DNA from: Sordariomycetes sp. S80-01Y
Taxonomy: Eukaryota; Ascomycota; Sordariomycetes
NCBI GenBank assembly: GCA_037042185.1
Contig: JAXQJY010000025.1
Span: 1,426,001 to 1,490,000, forward strand
DNA length: 64,000 nucleotides
Direction: 5' to 3'
This document shows, in pieces, positions 24,649 to 35,900 of this stretch. The translations under genes and the position numbers were made by a program. A model generated the notes under the pieces. It had not been told where the DNA came from. It did not search any database and saw only the letters and a program-made list of their open reading frames with translations. Positions within the stretch are counted from its first letter, which is position 1. Each line of letters starts with the position of its first letter.

Positions 24649-25473
24649 TTAGCTGCTAGCAATCGCCCGGCTGCCGAAAGTTCCGCACATGACCACATCT
24701 TCGCCAAACGGGTGCCATTTGACGTTTTGTAACCGAGCTGTAGCTAGGGGCGCTCCACTCTCATCGTGGGCTTGGTCTGGAGAGACCATAACACCTCCTT
24801 TTCCAAGCCACGTGGGCGCGATTGTGATAATCACAGTATCGATAAGTGAGTGATAGTCGGGGTCAAGCAAAGAATTGATGATCTGACCACCCCCTTCGAC
24901 CATGATGCTCGCCAACCCTTCGGCTTGCAACTTCATGAACACGTCTCCCCAATCAAAGCGTAGTCTTTGACTTCCCGCTCTTTTCTGCGCATGGACATGG
25001 AGAAGCTTCCCGCCGTGACTTGAGAGGATACTGACAGTCTCAGGCGGTACCTCAGCGGGCGAGATGGCGGTAACGACGTAAGGAGCCAGACCAGAGCCGC
25101 TGCGGCATGTCTGAAGAACTTTATCGCTTTCCGAGGGCTTCCAGCGCAGGTGAGGGTCGATGAGAATAGGACGAGGCTGCTGTTCAACGCCAGAGATGCG
25201 GCAATTGAGCCCAGGGTCGTCAGCCAACATCGTCGAGATGCCAATGAGAATAGCATCATGTTTTGAGCGCAGGAAATGAGTCATCTCCTTGGACTCGGGC
25301 CCTGAGAGACGTGTTCGCACTCCAGGGGCTAGTGATAAGCAGGAGTCAAGCGAGGTTGCAAACGTCAAGGTAATAAATGGGCGGGCCAACGAAGAAGAGT
25401 GTATAGATGCAGAAGGCAGGTATGGCTCGATCTTGGCCGCCGAAGCGTCATCGAAAGTGAGCTTCTCGGCCAT
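24649..25473 (-). CDS. RIB7: Diaminohydroxyphosphoribosylamino-pyrimidine reductase (RIB7)
   Basis: Single-exon gene of 274 residues. RIB7 reduces the ribosylamino side chain of the 2,5-diamino-pyrimidinone phosphate to ribitylamino with NADPH, an early step of fungal riboflavin synthesis. Signatures of the RibD C-terminal reductase fold: RPFITLTFATSLDSCLSL near residue 30, SKEMTHFLRSKHDAILIGIST, DDPGLNCR, RPILIDPHLRW, and the nucleotide-binding MVEGGGQIINSLL. The frame stays open upstream to 25635, but the ATG at 25473 (MAEKLTFDDAS) gives the normal family length and follows a promoter-like sequence. The 3' end is about 105 bp from the permease pseudogene. Confidence 0.93.
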   Translation of the reverse strand: MAEKLTFDDASAAKIEPYLPSASIHSSSLARPFITLTFATSLDSCLSLAPGVRTRLSGPESKEMTHFLRSKHDAILIGISTMLADDPGLNCRISGVEQQPRPILIDPHLRWKPSESDKVLQTCRSGSGLAPYVVTAISPAEVPPETVSILSSHGGKLLHVHAQKRAGSQRLRFDWGDVFMKLQAEGLASIMVEGGGQIINSLLDPDYHSLIDTVIITIAPTWLGKGGVMVSPDQAHDESGAPLATARLQNVKWHPFGEDVVMCGTFGSRAIASS

Positions 25474-25942
25474 TTTGGTGTGGTTGTGGTAGGAGCCGTC
25501 TTGCGTTGCGGGTTGAATGTCACGGTATAATACTCGTCGTGTCGCAAAGCGGATCCCAGAGTGATCGTGGTTTGCGAATGCTGAGATCAGTAAGTGGTGG
25601 TTAGGACAGAAAAAGACGGGAAGAGTTAAAGGCAAAATGGCGATCCCAGATGAAAGTGAGCTGAGGAGACGTTGGTGGTTGCGAATAAAAACTTATGGGA
25701 CCATAGTACCCCCTCCCGAAGCTGGAGGTTGGTTGGGGGCGGTCACGCAGGCGTCGTAGGGAAGGCACTATGGAAACCGAACAACGTAAAGCATTCGATC
25801 AACCCCCAAAAACACTACCATTGCTCGCGACAGATGCCTACTAAATTTCACTATAGTAGCGATTTGTCAATATAGAAGCCACAGTTGAATCAAATATTGA
25901 CGATAAAGCTGTGGCGTAATACCAACAGTGGTTAGCATTGTG
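25474..25942. other. Intergenic between RIB7 and the AlkB gene
   Basis: 470 bp between two minus-strand genes: RIB7 promoter on the left and the AlkB 3' region on the right. Nothing else recognised. Confidence 0.55.
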
Positions 25943-27299
25943 TCATGCAGCCTTATCCGGCCTCCTACTCGTGGAGGACTTTGTATCTGTCCACATGGGG
26001 TTTCCATCATGATCGAATTCAGCCCACTGGAAGAACGAGCAGCTTTCCTTGCCAGGAATATTTCCTGCGTGACACATCCAGAAGTACTTGCCATAATTTT
26101 CTTTCTTCCGCTGAACAACCCTCAACACACAAGGCACGTCGCATTTGCACCTGGGCGTGAATCGCGGGTGCATGTTCGCTCGGTAGTGGCGGTACGTGAT
26201 GTTGATCCGTTTGTTTCCCGAAATAGGGTGAGGGTTTATGGATAGGGCCGGCGTGACGGAGTGTTTCCATTCTTCTTGCATCTCGGCATGCATCACCAGC
26301 AGTGAGTTATGCGGCAGGTGGATTGAGATCTGCCCCTCTGCATCCGCGTCTTCTACTGACCTGTCATCGTCGTCTTTCGGAAGAACACGACGGACACGGA
26401 ACTCACGATCGACGCCCAGCGATATAGAGCCTATGACTGCGCGGGGGCCGAGGTATGTGAGTTGGTCGCTGTGCCAGCCAACACTCTGTTGCGGCCCGTT
26501 GTAGCAATTGACAAAAGCAGAGTTTGGAGACCACGGGTCCGGTGATTGGAATTTCAGCTTCTTGCCATCAGGATAGCGAGACTTGATGCGATAGGCGATC
26601 TCCTTGTTGACGGCATCGCAGACCAGCGGTTTGACCGCTGTGAGTTGCGGAGTGATTCTTCGCACGTCCTGCGAGGAGCTTTAGTCTAGACCAAGGGAAG
26701 GACGACACAAAGTGGTTCATACGTACCGTCAATCGTGCCCCGTTGTAATGGAAGTCCGTCTTCTGACTTTGAATCTCGTCATAGCTTTCGACAAAGAAGC
26801 TCGATGTATGTGGGCTAGCGACGACGTTGTCGAATAGCTTGAAAGTGATCTTCTCGAAAGACTTTGCTTCGTCCAAGAGTTCCCGCAAAAGGTCATTTGC
26901 CAACTCCTTCGGAAGAAAGTTGTGGATGATGGTGCAGGGCGTATGCTCAGCGACGTCCTCGGGATCGAACAGGTGCAATGTGCTACCCTTCCTCGACTTG
27001 ATCTTCTTCTTTGCAGGAGTCGGTCCGTTCCCATCGATTGCAGCAAAATTACGCAAAGACGACTGATAGCCTACGACACTGCTGGTTTTATTCTTGGGCG
27101 GATTCGTTTTCAATGCGGCAGAGGCTTCAGCCACGGATCCTTCGTGAGCAAGCAAGACATCGAGCAGTACATCCTGGTCAAGTCCCGGGTTCAGCGAAGC
27201 AAGTAGGGCAAGTTTGAGCTCGGTAGGCTCCTCATCTTCCACATTTCGAACAAGTTCTGGACTCGACTTGCGCTTTTGGCCTGCTAGAAACGCCTTCAT
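25943..27299 (-). CDS. CUE-AlkB-GRF protein (2OG-Fe(II) dioxygenase)
   Basis: Two exons (27299-26727, 26668-25943; 58-nt intron GTACGT...CGCAG) encode 432 residues with three modules. Residues about 30-65 form a CUE-like ubiquitin-binding helix bundle (LALLASLNPGLDQDVLLDVL). Residues about 110-340 form an AlkB-type dioxygenase with the iron ligands in WHSDQL (HxD) and the distal His in WKHSV, plus the 2-oxoglutarate Arg region NKRINITYRHYR. The C terminus has a GRF-type zinc finger (CKCDVPC...YGKYFWMCH...CSFFQW). Family: oxidative removal of alkyl groups from DNA or RNA bases, ALKBH2/3-like. The CUE and GRF modules suggest recruitment to ubiquitylated sites and single-stranded nucleic acid; that part is inference. 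Divergent with PEX7. Confidence 0.9.
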
Positions 27300-27759
27300 A
27301 CTCTCAGGTGAACGTTGGGGGCACGCAGCGGTGTTGAGGACTCTCGCGTGAAGCGATCATGGTCTCAAGTCGTAGGCTTCCAGGCGAAGAGGCAGTTCAA
27401 CACGGGCAGCAGATGGCTTGGATCAGTTTTCGTGTTGCTCGAGTTGTGAAGTGGCGGCGCGCCACTTACGCGAAATCACATGACCCCTCGAGGCCATTCG
27501 CAGCGTGCCCCTCTCCAGCTTCTGGCGGGGAAAGTGTCGTTTAATTGCATTCATAATGCATCTCTAGCTGTATGCATATAAGCCATATCGGCCGACGTGA
27601 CGTCGCTGCGGGCCGAGGCACATGTCGAAGTGGGATGTCCACGGCGAACGCTCCGCGACTCCAACGCTCTGGAGATTCACCATGTTTACTCCCTTTACTC
27701 GCAAACTCTAGCTTCCATTGCTCAATGTGCCGCGGTGCAGACGCTTTGGAATCGCGACC
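27300..27759. promoter_or_regulatory. Shared promoter of AlkB-type gene and PEX7
   Basis: 460-bp divergent interval. A TGACGTC half-palindrome (CRE/ATF-like) lies at 27598-27604 and a TATA-like CATATAAG at 27575-27582, upstream of PEX7. Motif function is inference. Confidence 0.5.
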
Positions 27760-28841
27760 ATGGGCTCCATGCTCGAATTTCGCACCCAAGGGTGCAACCC
27801 ATACGCCGTGAAGTACTCGCCGTACTACGACTCCCGCATCGCTGTCGCCGCCTCCTCCAACTTTGGCATCGTCGGAAATGGCCGACTCTTTGCTCTGGGC
27901 CTATCTCCGCAAGGCATACAAGTCGAAAAGGCATACGACACGAATGACGCCTTGTATGACTTGGCGTGGAGTGAGATCAATGAGAACCAGCTGGTAGCTG
28001 CTTGCGGGGACGGCTCATTGAAGATGTTCGATCTCGGGGTGGACCAATTTCCCATCATGAACTTCCATGAGCATAAGAAAGAATGTTTCAGCGTTTCTTG
28101 GAACCCGGTTACCAAGGATTCATTTCTAAGTAGCTCCTGGGATGGGACGGTTAAGATTGTGCGTGCTGGACCGCGCCCGAGCTCAGCTGTTGCTAATTGT
28201 GTTTGCAGTGGTCGCCTACAAGAAACCATTCCCTTAAGACGTTGCCAATTGGCAACTGTACATATGACACATCCTTCTGTCCTTCGAATCCAGCCCTCAT
28301 ATCCGCCGTGTCATCCGACTCCCATCTTCGCATTTTCGATCTCCGGACACCCTCTTCAGCTAAATACCACCTCGTCTCCGCGATACCAGTACACGCGGCC
28401 CCCGGCGGTCAAGCTGCAGCTGCACCTGCTGAGGTGCTAAACCACGACTGGAACAAATACAGTGATACCATAATCGCGACAGGTGGCGTGGACAGAGTAC
28501 TCCGAACCTTTGACATACGGAACCCAGCTGGTGGGCCGATGTCGGTTATGCAGGGCCATGATTATGCGATTAGAAGATTGGCTTGGAGCCCTCATGCTAG
28601 GGATGTCATCATCACTGCAAGCTACGATATGACGGTGCGTTTATGGAACGATGGGTCTTTGCAACCACAGGATCCAAGCGTGGGTCCTCGGTTAGGACAG
28701 CAATTAGGCGTCATGAACAGGCATACAGAGTTTGTGACAGGAGTCGATTGGTGTCTGTTTGGGATGGGAGGATGGGTTGCGTCGTGCTCCTGGGATGAGA
28801 GAGTGATGCTCTGGGACACCAACGCGCTTGCTGGGAGATAA
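27760..28841 (+). CDS. PEX7: Peroxisomal targeting signal 2 receptor (Pex7)
   Basis: Exons 27760-28158 and 28209-28841 (50-nt intron, GTGCGT...TTGCAG, branch GCTAATT) encode 343 residues, close to the usual Pex7 size. Pex7 is a cytosolic WD40 propeller that binds PTS2 signals of cargo such as thiolase and delivers them to the peroxisome with Pex20-type co-receptors. The N terminus MLEFRTQGCNPYAVKYSP is diagnostic. WD-type repeat ends visible: GSLKMFDL, DGTVKIW (split by the intron), SHLRIFDLR, RVLRTFDIR, DMTVRLW and ERVMLWD. The start could be the first ATG (MGSMLEF) or the third codon pair later (MLEF); both keep the domain intact. Identification firm. Confidence 0.95.
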
Positions 28842-29200
28842 GAGAGTTCAGTTGCATAGCGTTTCTTCTAGAGGATCGTCTCGGGTTTGACACGTCTTGG
28901 ATGTTCGGCGTTCCGGAAAACAACTCCTCCAGCGGATGAATTTGGGGCAGGTATGTCAGAATCAGTCGCATTAAGATATGATACAGATCAAGATTATCTA
29001 TGATGTAGGAGATGTGCCTAACAGGTCCGAGCTGCCCTCTAAAGCCATTGCGCCATAATGTACAACAGAAACAAGCGTAACCCTTACTTTTACATGCCGC
29101 CGTCGTCAGTGTCAATGTGGTATAGAGATACAGGAACATCGTAAGACAAACGCTGAACACCCATGCGAGATGAAATCACACCCTGCCCAGGCCTGCCCGT
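28842..29200. other. Intergenic between convergent PEX7 and MSS116
   Basis: 359 bp between two converging 3' ends. No gene or conserved element recognised. Confidence 0.6.
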
Positions 29201-31157
29201 TTACCAAGAGCTACGCCCGTGGCCGCCACCTCGGCGACCGCCACGGCCGCCGAAGCTATCGGTGCGAGCATTGCTGCGCATGTCGTCGAAAGCATCACCA
29301 CCGCGACGTCCGCCACCACCACCACGGGGACCGAAGCGGCCTCCACGGTCACCGCCACGGCCCCGGTCCTCGCCACCGAAGCGCTCCTCTCCGATTCTGA
29401 CGAATTGAGACCTGGGATCAAGACCCATGTTGCGAGCCATGCGAGGACTGAGCAATGGGGGCTCAGGCCATCCCCATCCCTTCACGACCCAGTGATACAG
29501 GTCCTCGGCCATCTCCTCCTTATTGCCGGGGTTACCAAACAGCGATTGGTAGGCTGCAGCCAACATGCTCTTGGGCATGCTCTGAACGAGACCCCTAAAA
29601 GTCTCGAATTTTTCAGGGAGCGGGCCATCGCCTATCTCATGGCTAGCGCTCTCGAGGGTCTTGTCCTGCTGAAGAGGGAGGCCCTTCAGCAGGCGACGAC
29701 CCATGCTAACGGAGGAAGGTGGTAGGAAGAGCCATCCCTGGCCGTCCTTGTTCTGACGACCAGTACGGCCAAGACGGTGGATGTACGACTCGCGGTCCCG
29801 AGGGGAGTCGACCTGAATAACGTGGGTAACATCGGGGAAATCCATACCGCGGGCAGTAACATCGGAAGAGAACAGAATACCGGAACGGGCCTTGCGGAAT
29901 CCATCAGCAGCGCGAGTCCGCTGCATCTGGCTGAGCTTGGAGTGAATGCTGAAAGTGCTCATGTTGATGAGCCTCTCCCTGCGGAGCACGTAGCCGAGCT
30001 CGCCAGCTAGTTCAGTCATGGCGGTTGTATTGAAGTAGACAATAGCCTTGAAAGGAGTCGCGCCCTCAGTCTCCTGGAGCCTCTGCTGCTCACGCTCAAT
30101 GAGCTCCAACATAGAGGGGAAAACGTTAGACCAGGAGTTGACGGGAACAACCTTCTGGGGGACCTTGTCGTGGGTCAAGGACTCGGTCTCGGGAATGGTT
30201 TGGACGAACTCGAAGTCATCGGGGCGGACCATGGTACGAGCTAGGCGGATAACATCGTCGGGGATGGTTGCGGAGACAAGCATGGTTTGGCGGATCTTCT
30301 CGGAAGGATCAGGCAGCATGCGGACAATCGACTCAAGTTCTTTCTCGAAACCGACATCAAGCATGCGGTCAGCTTCGTCCAGAACGAGAGCAGCCAAGTT
30401 CGGAGCGTCGATGCCAGAACGCTCATCCTCCAACAGATCGTTTAGGCGACCGGGCGTGGCAACGAGAAGATGACAACCCTCTCGCTGAGTCTGGCGGAGC
30501 ATGCCGGCCTTATTTGTACCCCCAACGGCGCATTGGACAACGAGACCTGTATGGCGTACGAGAGCGCGAGCCTCGTTCGCAATTTGTTCGGCAAGTTCGC
30601 GGGTCGGCGACATAATGATACCGCGAATATCACTGGCGGAAGCGCTGCGGCGGGCGCCTCTTGAAGCGAGCGTGGGGTCCTCGACGAGCATCCGCTGGAG
30701 AAGGGGAAGAAGGAAGGCGATGGTCTTTCCGGTACCAGTCTTAGCCTGAGCAACGCTGTCGAATGTCAGCGTACTATAGAAAAAGAGACGAGCGATAGAC
30801 ATACATATCTGTTCCCTTTAATGCCGGGTTGATGGTTTTGGCTTGGACAGGCGTCATCGTCTTGTAGCCCATGTCCCTTGTGATGGACCTCAGAATGTTG
30901 TCATGGACGCCAAGACTGCGAAGATCCTCAAAGTCTGTGGCTTGTCCATTGCTTTCGGTGCGTGTTTGTTCAGCAGCAGCTTCCGCCTCTGTGCTGTAGC
31001 TCTTGATGATAGAAGGTAAAGACCTCAGAGGCGCGACGGTGCGGGATGTGGCAAGATTGCTGGAAACGGTGATGGAGGCACGAGGGCGCGCAAGCATCGA
31101 GACGGACCGCAACGAGCTGGCCGGTCGGGCGCAGCGCCTGAGTCCTTGTCTGAACAT
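29201..31157 (-). CDS. MSS116: Mitochondrial DEAD-box RNA helicase (Mss116-like)
   Basis: Two exons (31157-30805, 30755-29201; 49-nt intron GTATGT...CGACAG) encode 635 residues. N terminus is an Arg/Ser-rich, acid-free presequence (MFRQGLRRCARPASSLRSVS) typical of mitochondrial import. Helicase motifs in order: Q motif GYKTMTPVQ, Walker A AKTGTGKT, PTRELAEQ, TPGRL, DEAD as LDEADRMLD, VSATIP, SSDVTARGMDFPDV and HRLGRTGR. The tail is Gly/Arg-rich (RGG-like), as in Mss116. Family role: ATP-dependent RNA chaperone for mitochondrial intron splicing, translation and RNA processing. The ATG at 31157 was chosen because it starts the presequence; nine codons upstream are open but less typical. Confidence 0.94.
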
Positions 31158-31490
31158 TGTGATATATCGAGTCACCCAGCACACACAGAATTAGAAAAAG
31201 TATAAGTGTGTGAAAGAAGGGAGAGAAATGAAGAAGAGGAATACAACAGTCGGGTGTTGGACGCGATGTAATTACAGACAGCGAGTCGCGATGGAATTTT
31301 TTGCTTGCTGGGGATAGGAGACCCTTGCATTTCCCGAAGCGACTTAGCGCCCGCCGTCGATGACTCCGATAAGAGATTTGCTCCTTCGACGAAAGGTCAC
31401 GTGGACGATATCCGCGACTCAGATCCCGCCTCCAGTATCAGCATATCTCCATCTCGTATAATCATGATATATAATGAAGGCCTTCTAGTA
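31158..31490. other. Intergenic, MSS116 promoter
   Basis: 333 bp between the MSS116 start and the end of the next minus-strand gene. Nothing further recognised. Confidence 0.6.
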
Positions 31491-32487
31491 TTACGAGTAT
31501 GAGCTCGTTCGTCGCTCCCCATAATCCCTATACCTTGTCACAACTAAGCCTTCACCAACGCCATCCGATATTCCCCGTGTAATCTCCTCAACCGCCCAAG
31601 AAAACGTCCCCGAAGCACCTTGCTCTGGTCGTCCATCACTCAACACAACCTCGGCCACGCGTCCAAAATGCCTGCCGGCAGCATTGAAGCAATCCATTCC
31701 GTGACCAACTATTGTCTCTGAAATCTTGTACTTGCGCTCGATCTTCGCGGCTGACTTGAAGATGGTGATGATGTAAGGCAGCAGGAAATGCATCAGTAAG
31801 AAGAGGTTGAGGACGATCATCTGTACCAAGCGATGTACAAGTGACTTCGGGAATCCAGATCCAGGCATTGGAGTTGCTACGCCGGATCTCGAAAGGACGA
31901 CTTCCTGGGCGGCACACCGTGATGGCAGGGCAGAACGGATAAGATCTGCTTCGTACTCATCTAAGTCTGTTGGAAGACCCCTCAGTAGGTAAGTCACGCC
32001 GTCGACATAGGCTTTTCTCTCAAAGCTTTCACTTTCATCTTCCCCTCTTGCATCAGCGGCGATGCCTGTCAAGCCAATACCTAGGTAGAGTCAGCATGCG
32101 TGCAAGTCCTCGTCTTCATAACTCACCCTGGTGAGCATATCGCCAGTTGATACCAGAAGGTTCCTCGAGCGAGCTGGAGCAGGCAGACAGATCAGAGTGC
32201 ATCCCTTCATCGCCCATATACCTCTCTACCAAATCGCCTTCAGAGACGAGGGTAGTTCCAGATGATACCGGTCTAGACTTCGGTGTGGGCGACACTGCAA
32301 AGGGCGGTTCCATCATGCTGATGTTCCCCAAGCTGAGGGACCGGCGAACCCGGCCAAATGGTACAAGTCTGGATCGCAATGATGTGGGGAGTAGACCAAG
32401 GACAGTAGATATGCGGTTATCAGACGGCGCCGCCTCGAAACTCTTTACAGGTACCTCTGGTATGGAAGCTCGTGGTGTGACAGACAT
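31491..32487 (-). CDS. Conserved-looking membrane protein, unknown function
   Basis: Two exons (32487-32127, 32080-31491; 46-nt intron GTGAGT...ACCTAG) close to a 316-residue protein. The N-terminal 120 residues are Ser/Pro/Arg-rich and look disordered (VRRSLSLGNISM, possible phosphorylation region). A charged segment follows, then one long hydrophobic stretch near residues 205-228 (VQMIVLNLFLLMHFLLPYII). After that comes a soluble helix region (KIERKYKISETIVGHGMDCF) and a C-terminal segment SWAVEEITRGISDGVGEGL. Gene structure and amino acid use argue for a real gene. I recognise no named domain. It may be a single-pass or hairpin membrane protein. Confidence 0.75.
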
Positions 32488-32974
32488 GGTGAAGCCCTGT
32501 AGTATTGGGCTTCGAACAACAGGCAAAAAACAATCAGATAGACGACGAGACAGGATTGAGTAAAATACGAGACAAAGAAGTCATCGAGGTTTCCGATGCA
32601 TTAACCCTTGGCCTCGGGGAACCTACCAGGATCCGGGATCACCCACATGGTTAAAACCGTTGGGGCTTATCGAGGAGCTGAGGTTTGTTCCCACGCAATC
32701 ATTTGCATGTGATTGCCGCTGACAGCAGCCTCCACACAACGGTACGACACCAGACCAGAAGCCTCGATTTTGATTCGCAATGGTCAAGACCCCTGATGGA
32801 CAAGTAACCATGATTTAATTTTGCTGTGCCGTTGAACCCTACCCTAAATATGTCAAACTCCAAAACTGCCTATTCGTGATGCACTGCGTAACCTCCACCT
32901 TCAAGGTTGATGCAACATGGACCCATATCCTAAACTTGCAGAGCCGCTAAAAGACGCTACGCCAACGACACACT
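32488..32974. other. Intergenic, promoter of membrane protein gene
   Basis: 487 bp between two minus-strand genes; moderately AT-rich. No element recognised. Confidence 0.55.
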
Positions 32975-35900
32975 TCATCGCACCTCCTTACTCAGCTCGT
33001 AGGACCAGCCACCGTCTCGTCGAATTCTATCACGGGCAGCCATATCCTTCCTGACGTCGTCTTCTGTCAGACGATCCGTGCTCCAATTCGCACTCGACGT
33101 CCTTGCGCGGAACTTGTGGAATCTCTCCTTACTCTTATTGAAGACCTCTTCCATGTTAAGAGGTGCTGGCGGTCCAAAGATCTGCGACGGATCAATCGTC
33201 TCTTGGTCCATCAAAGCTTGCCTGAGATTTGGAGAATCAACCCAGGCGGCAACAGGGCCGCGGGCATCATCGTTGTCACTATCCTCGTCCTCTGTCTCGA
33301 TCTCGGGCAACTCGATGGACTCGCCGTTCTGGAAGCGCGGCGACTGCTTATGCGCTTTGGCTGTCGACTTGGGGGCATGAGCCGTGGGAGGGCGAGCAGG
33401 AGTCTTATGAGAAGACGGTCCTGCAGGATTCGAATTGGGAGCGAAAGGAATGGCACCCTTGGAGATTTTGGCCATCTCCATGGGATGAGCTCCCTTCATC
33501 TGACCTTGATGTTGTGATGTCACAGTCGCCTTGAACAGGTTCGCGCCGGATGGTGCCTGGCTGTACCCGCCCTGGTAAAGTGACTTTTTGGGCAGCTCCT
33601 GGTATATGTCAGTACGGACCCATCACCGTTAAAATTGTGGGCAAGCCTTACCTTCATGAAGCCCGCAGAGGGGCGAACCGGTGGCCCCTTGAAATTCGGA
33701 GGTTGGTCACTCTCAACATCATCGTGATCTTGACTTGTCCGCCGTCGCTTCGCGTCTTTCTGTTGATAGGCCGGGCCGCCTTTTGCCGGTGCGTGTCTAC
33801 TACGATCGTCGCCAGCATCATTGCCAATTGTGCGTTTGCCGCCTGCCTTTGAAGCGTTCGATAGCACTGTCTTAGTTGGCCGAGCCGCATCATCCATGCG
33901 CGATGGCGGCCGGGAAGGCTGGCCTCCATCGGCCTGGTCTTGAGCAATGTGGCTATAGTCGGGTGGCCCGTTCGGCTGCGACCGTGCGGGTGGCGGCGGC
34001 GCGCGGGTTTGCTTTGCCTTCTCGATCATTGCTTGCCTGTTTGCGCTCTGCCTGGATTCGGCGTTGGCAGCCGCTTGCTCGCGATCCTTCTGCTTCTGGC
34101 GTTCGGCGTCCAAACGACGTTGTTCTTGCTTGCGCTGTTCCTCCTGCGCGGCGAGGCGCTTCTTCTCCATCTCCACCTTTGCCTCCCGACGACGTTGGGC
34201 ATCCCGCTCATCCTGCTCCTTCTTCTTCGCGGCAAGATCCAGAGCTTTGGGTCTAGACGCGGAAGGGGGGGCCTTGAGGCTTTGTGTAGACGCCTTGTTC
34301 TGAAGGGTGGCCTTGCTCGCTTTGCTCACTACCGATGGTGTAGGCTGTGGAGCCGGTGCTGATGCCGATTCAGCAGGAGTGCCAGAAGACCCATTTGATG
34401 TGACATGATACTGCGAATGCTGGGATCCGGGCTTAACGCGGATAACGGTTGGCGCTTGCTTGGGCTTGACCAAAGGCTCCCTCGCTGGCTTCATTGGTCT
34501 GATTGTTTCCTTGCTCCTGGCGATCTGGCTTGGGCCAACAGATCGAGGAGCAGACGGAGGTGCCAAGGTCGGCGCGTCCACCATCTCGACATCCTGAGGT
34601 GCCGTCTTTGCCGTGCTTTCAGGGGCTCGCTGCATCTTCCTAGGGCTGCTCCTCGTAGGCTTTGGGGTTTCCTTGACAGGGATTCTCTCCTCGTGCTTCT
34701 TCTTGGTCGACATTTGCTGCTCCATCGCGGCAAGCTTCTCCTGCTCTTTGCTGAAAACTCGGGCTTTCTCACGCTCCTTCTCACGGGCTTTCTCCAACTT
34801 TCCGTCCAACTGCTCCTGACGCTTGGCCTCTTTCTCAAGACGCTTCTCCTCTTTTTCGCGTTCAGTGGAGGCTCTCGTTCGTTTCGACACAGGCAAGGTC
34901 TTGTCATTGTCTAGCGTGTCTGTCGGACTCTTCTTAGTGTCAAATTTTAGTCTTGAAGCCAGCGACTCTGTAGAGGCGGTAGCATGATAACCCAATCTTG
35001 TCGTTGAAGGTGATAACATCGATGTCTTCCCCTCGGCACTAATTGCAGCACTGCTTGCTAGGAGACCCTTAGAACTCTTGATGATCGATGAGAGTTTCCC
35101 CTTCCAGTGCTTCAGGGGACTATCGCGGAACCCTCTTGTGGGCGACTTGGATGGCGTTTGGGGCCTGCCAGCCTCGCTGACAGAATCCAACGCCGGATTT
35201 GAGACAGAGATAGCCTTCGCAAGTGGCAGGGTCTCATCTAGTTGGCGTGAAGTTGCTGGCATGGTGGCCACAGAGGCGGACTTGCTGTGGCCGAAGACGT
35301 TCGAAGATGAGGCCTGGGTGCGCTGAGGGGATGCAGACTGACCAACACGATCATGTATAGCGTGCTCAAACTCGGCATCGCTAACACGTCCACTCTGGTG
35401 AATACCTTCCATGATATCGGCTGTATGGCTTTTGGGCAGAGTCGGTCTGGGACTCTCGCCGTGTGCAGGCGCTGGCGGCGGCGGCGGCGGAGGATCGACC
35501 CAGTCGTCTTCGTCTTCGTCTGTAGGAAAGGCACCAGGTGTGGTTTTCGTAGCTTCAAACGGCTTTGAGATAGGCGACTCCGGAGCCTCTTGCGGCTGAG
35601 ATGACGCTGTGACTTGTTGCGCTGCAGCAATATTGTGGAGAGATTTGGAAGGTCTACTCGGCTTCGACTTTCCGAGCAGATTGATCTGATCCTGAAGCCG
35701 CTGAGTGTAGGTTCTGTTGTGGTTGAGCGCAGTATTCGCTCGATCCTCAACCCCTTGGAGGGCAGGCGCGTCCTCGTCCTCGTCCTCTTCGTCTTCGTCT
35801 TCTTCACGGCGAGCGTGATTGCCGAGGCTCTTACCACCAGTCTGTCGACCGTAGTAGCTCTTCCGGTTAAGGTCGAGATGTGAAGTTCGTGATGTACGAT

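Noticed and set aside
29163-29408. Plus-strand Pro/Arg-rich frames opposite the MSS116 tail
   Set aside because: Antisense shadow of the Gly/Arg-rich C terminus of the helicase.
34020-34362. Leucine- and cysteine-rich plus-strand frames
   Set aside because: Shadows of the charged helices of INCENP on the opposite strand.
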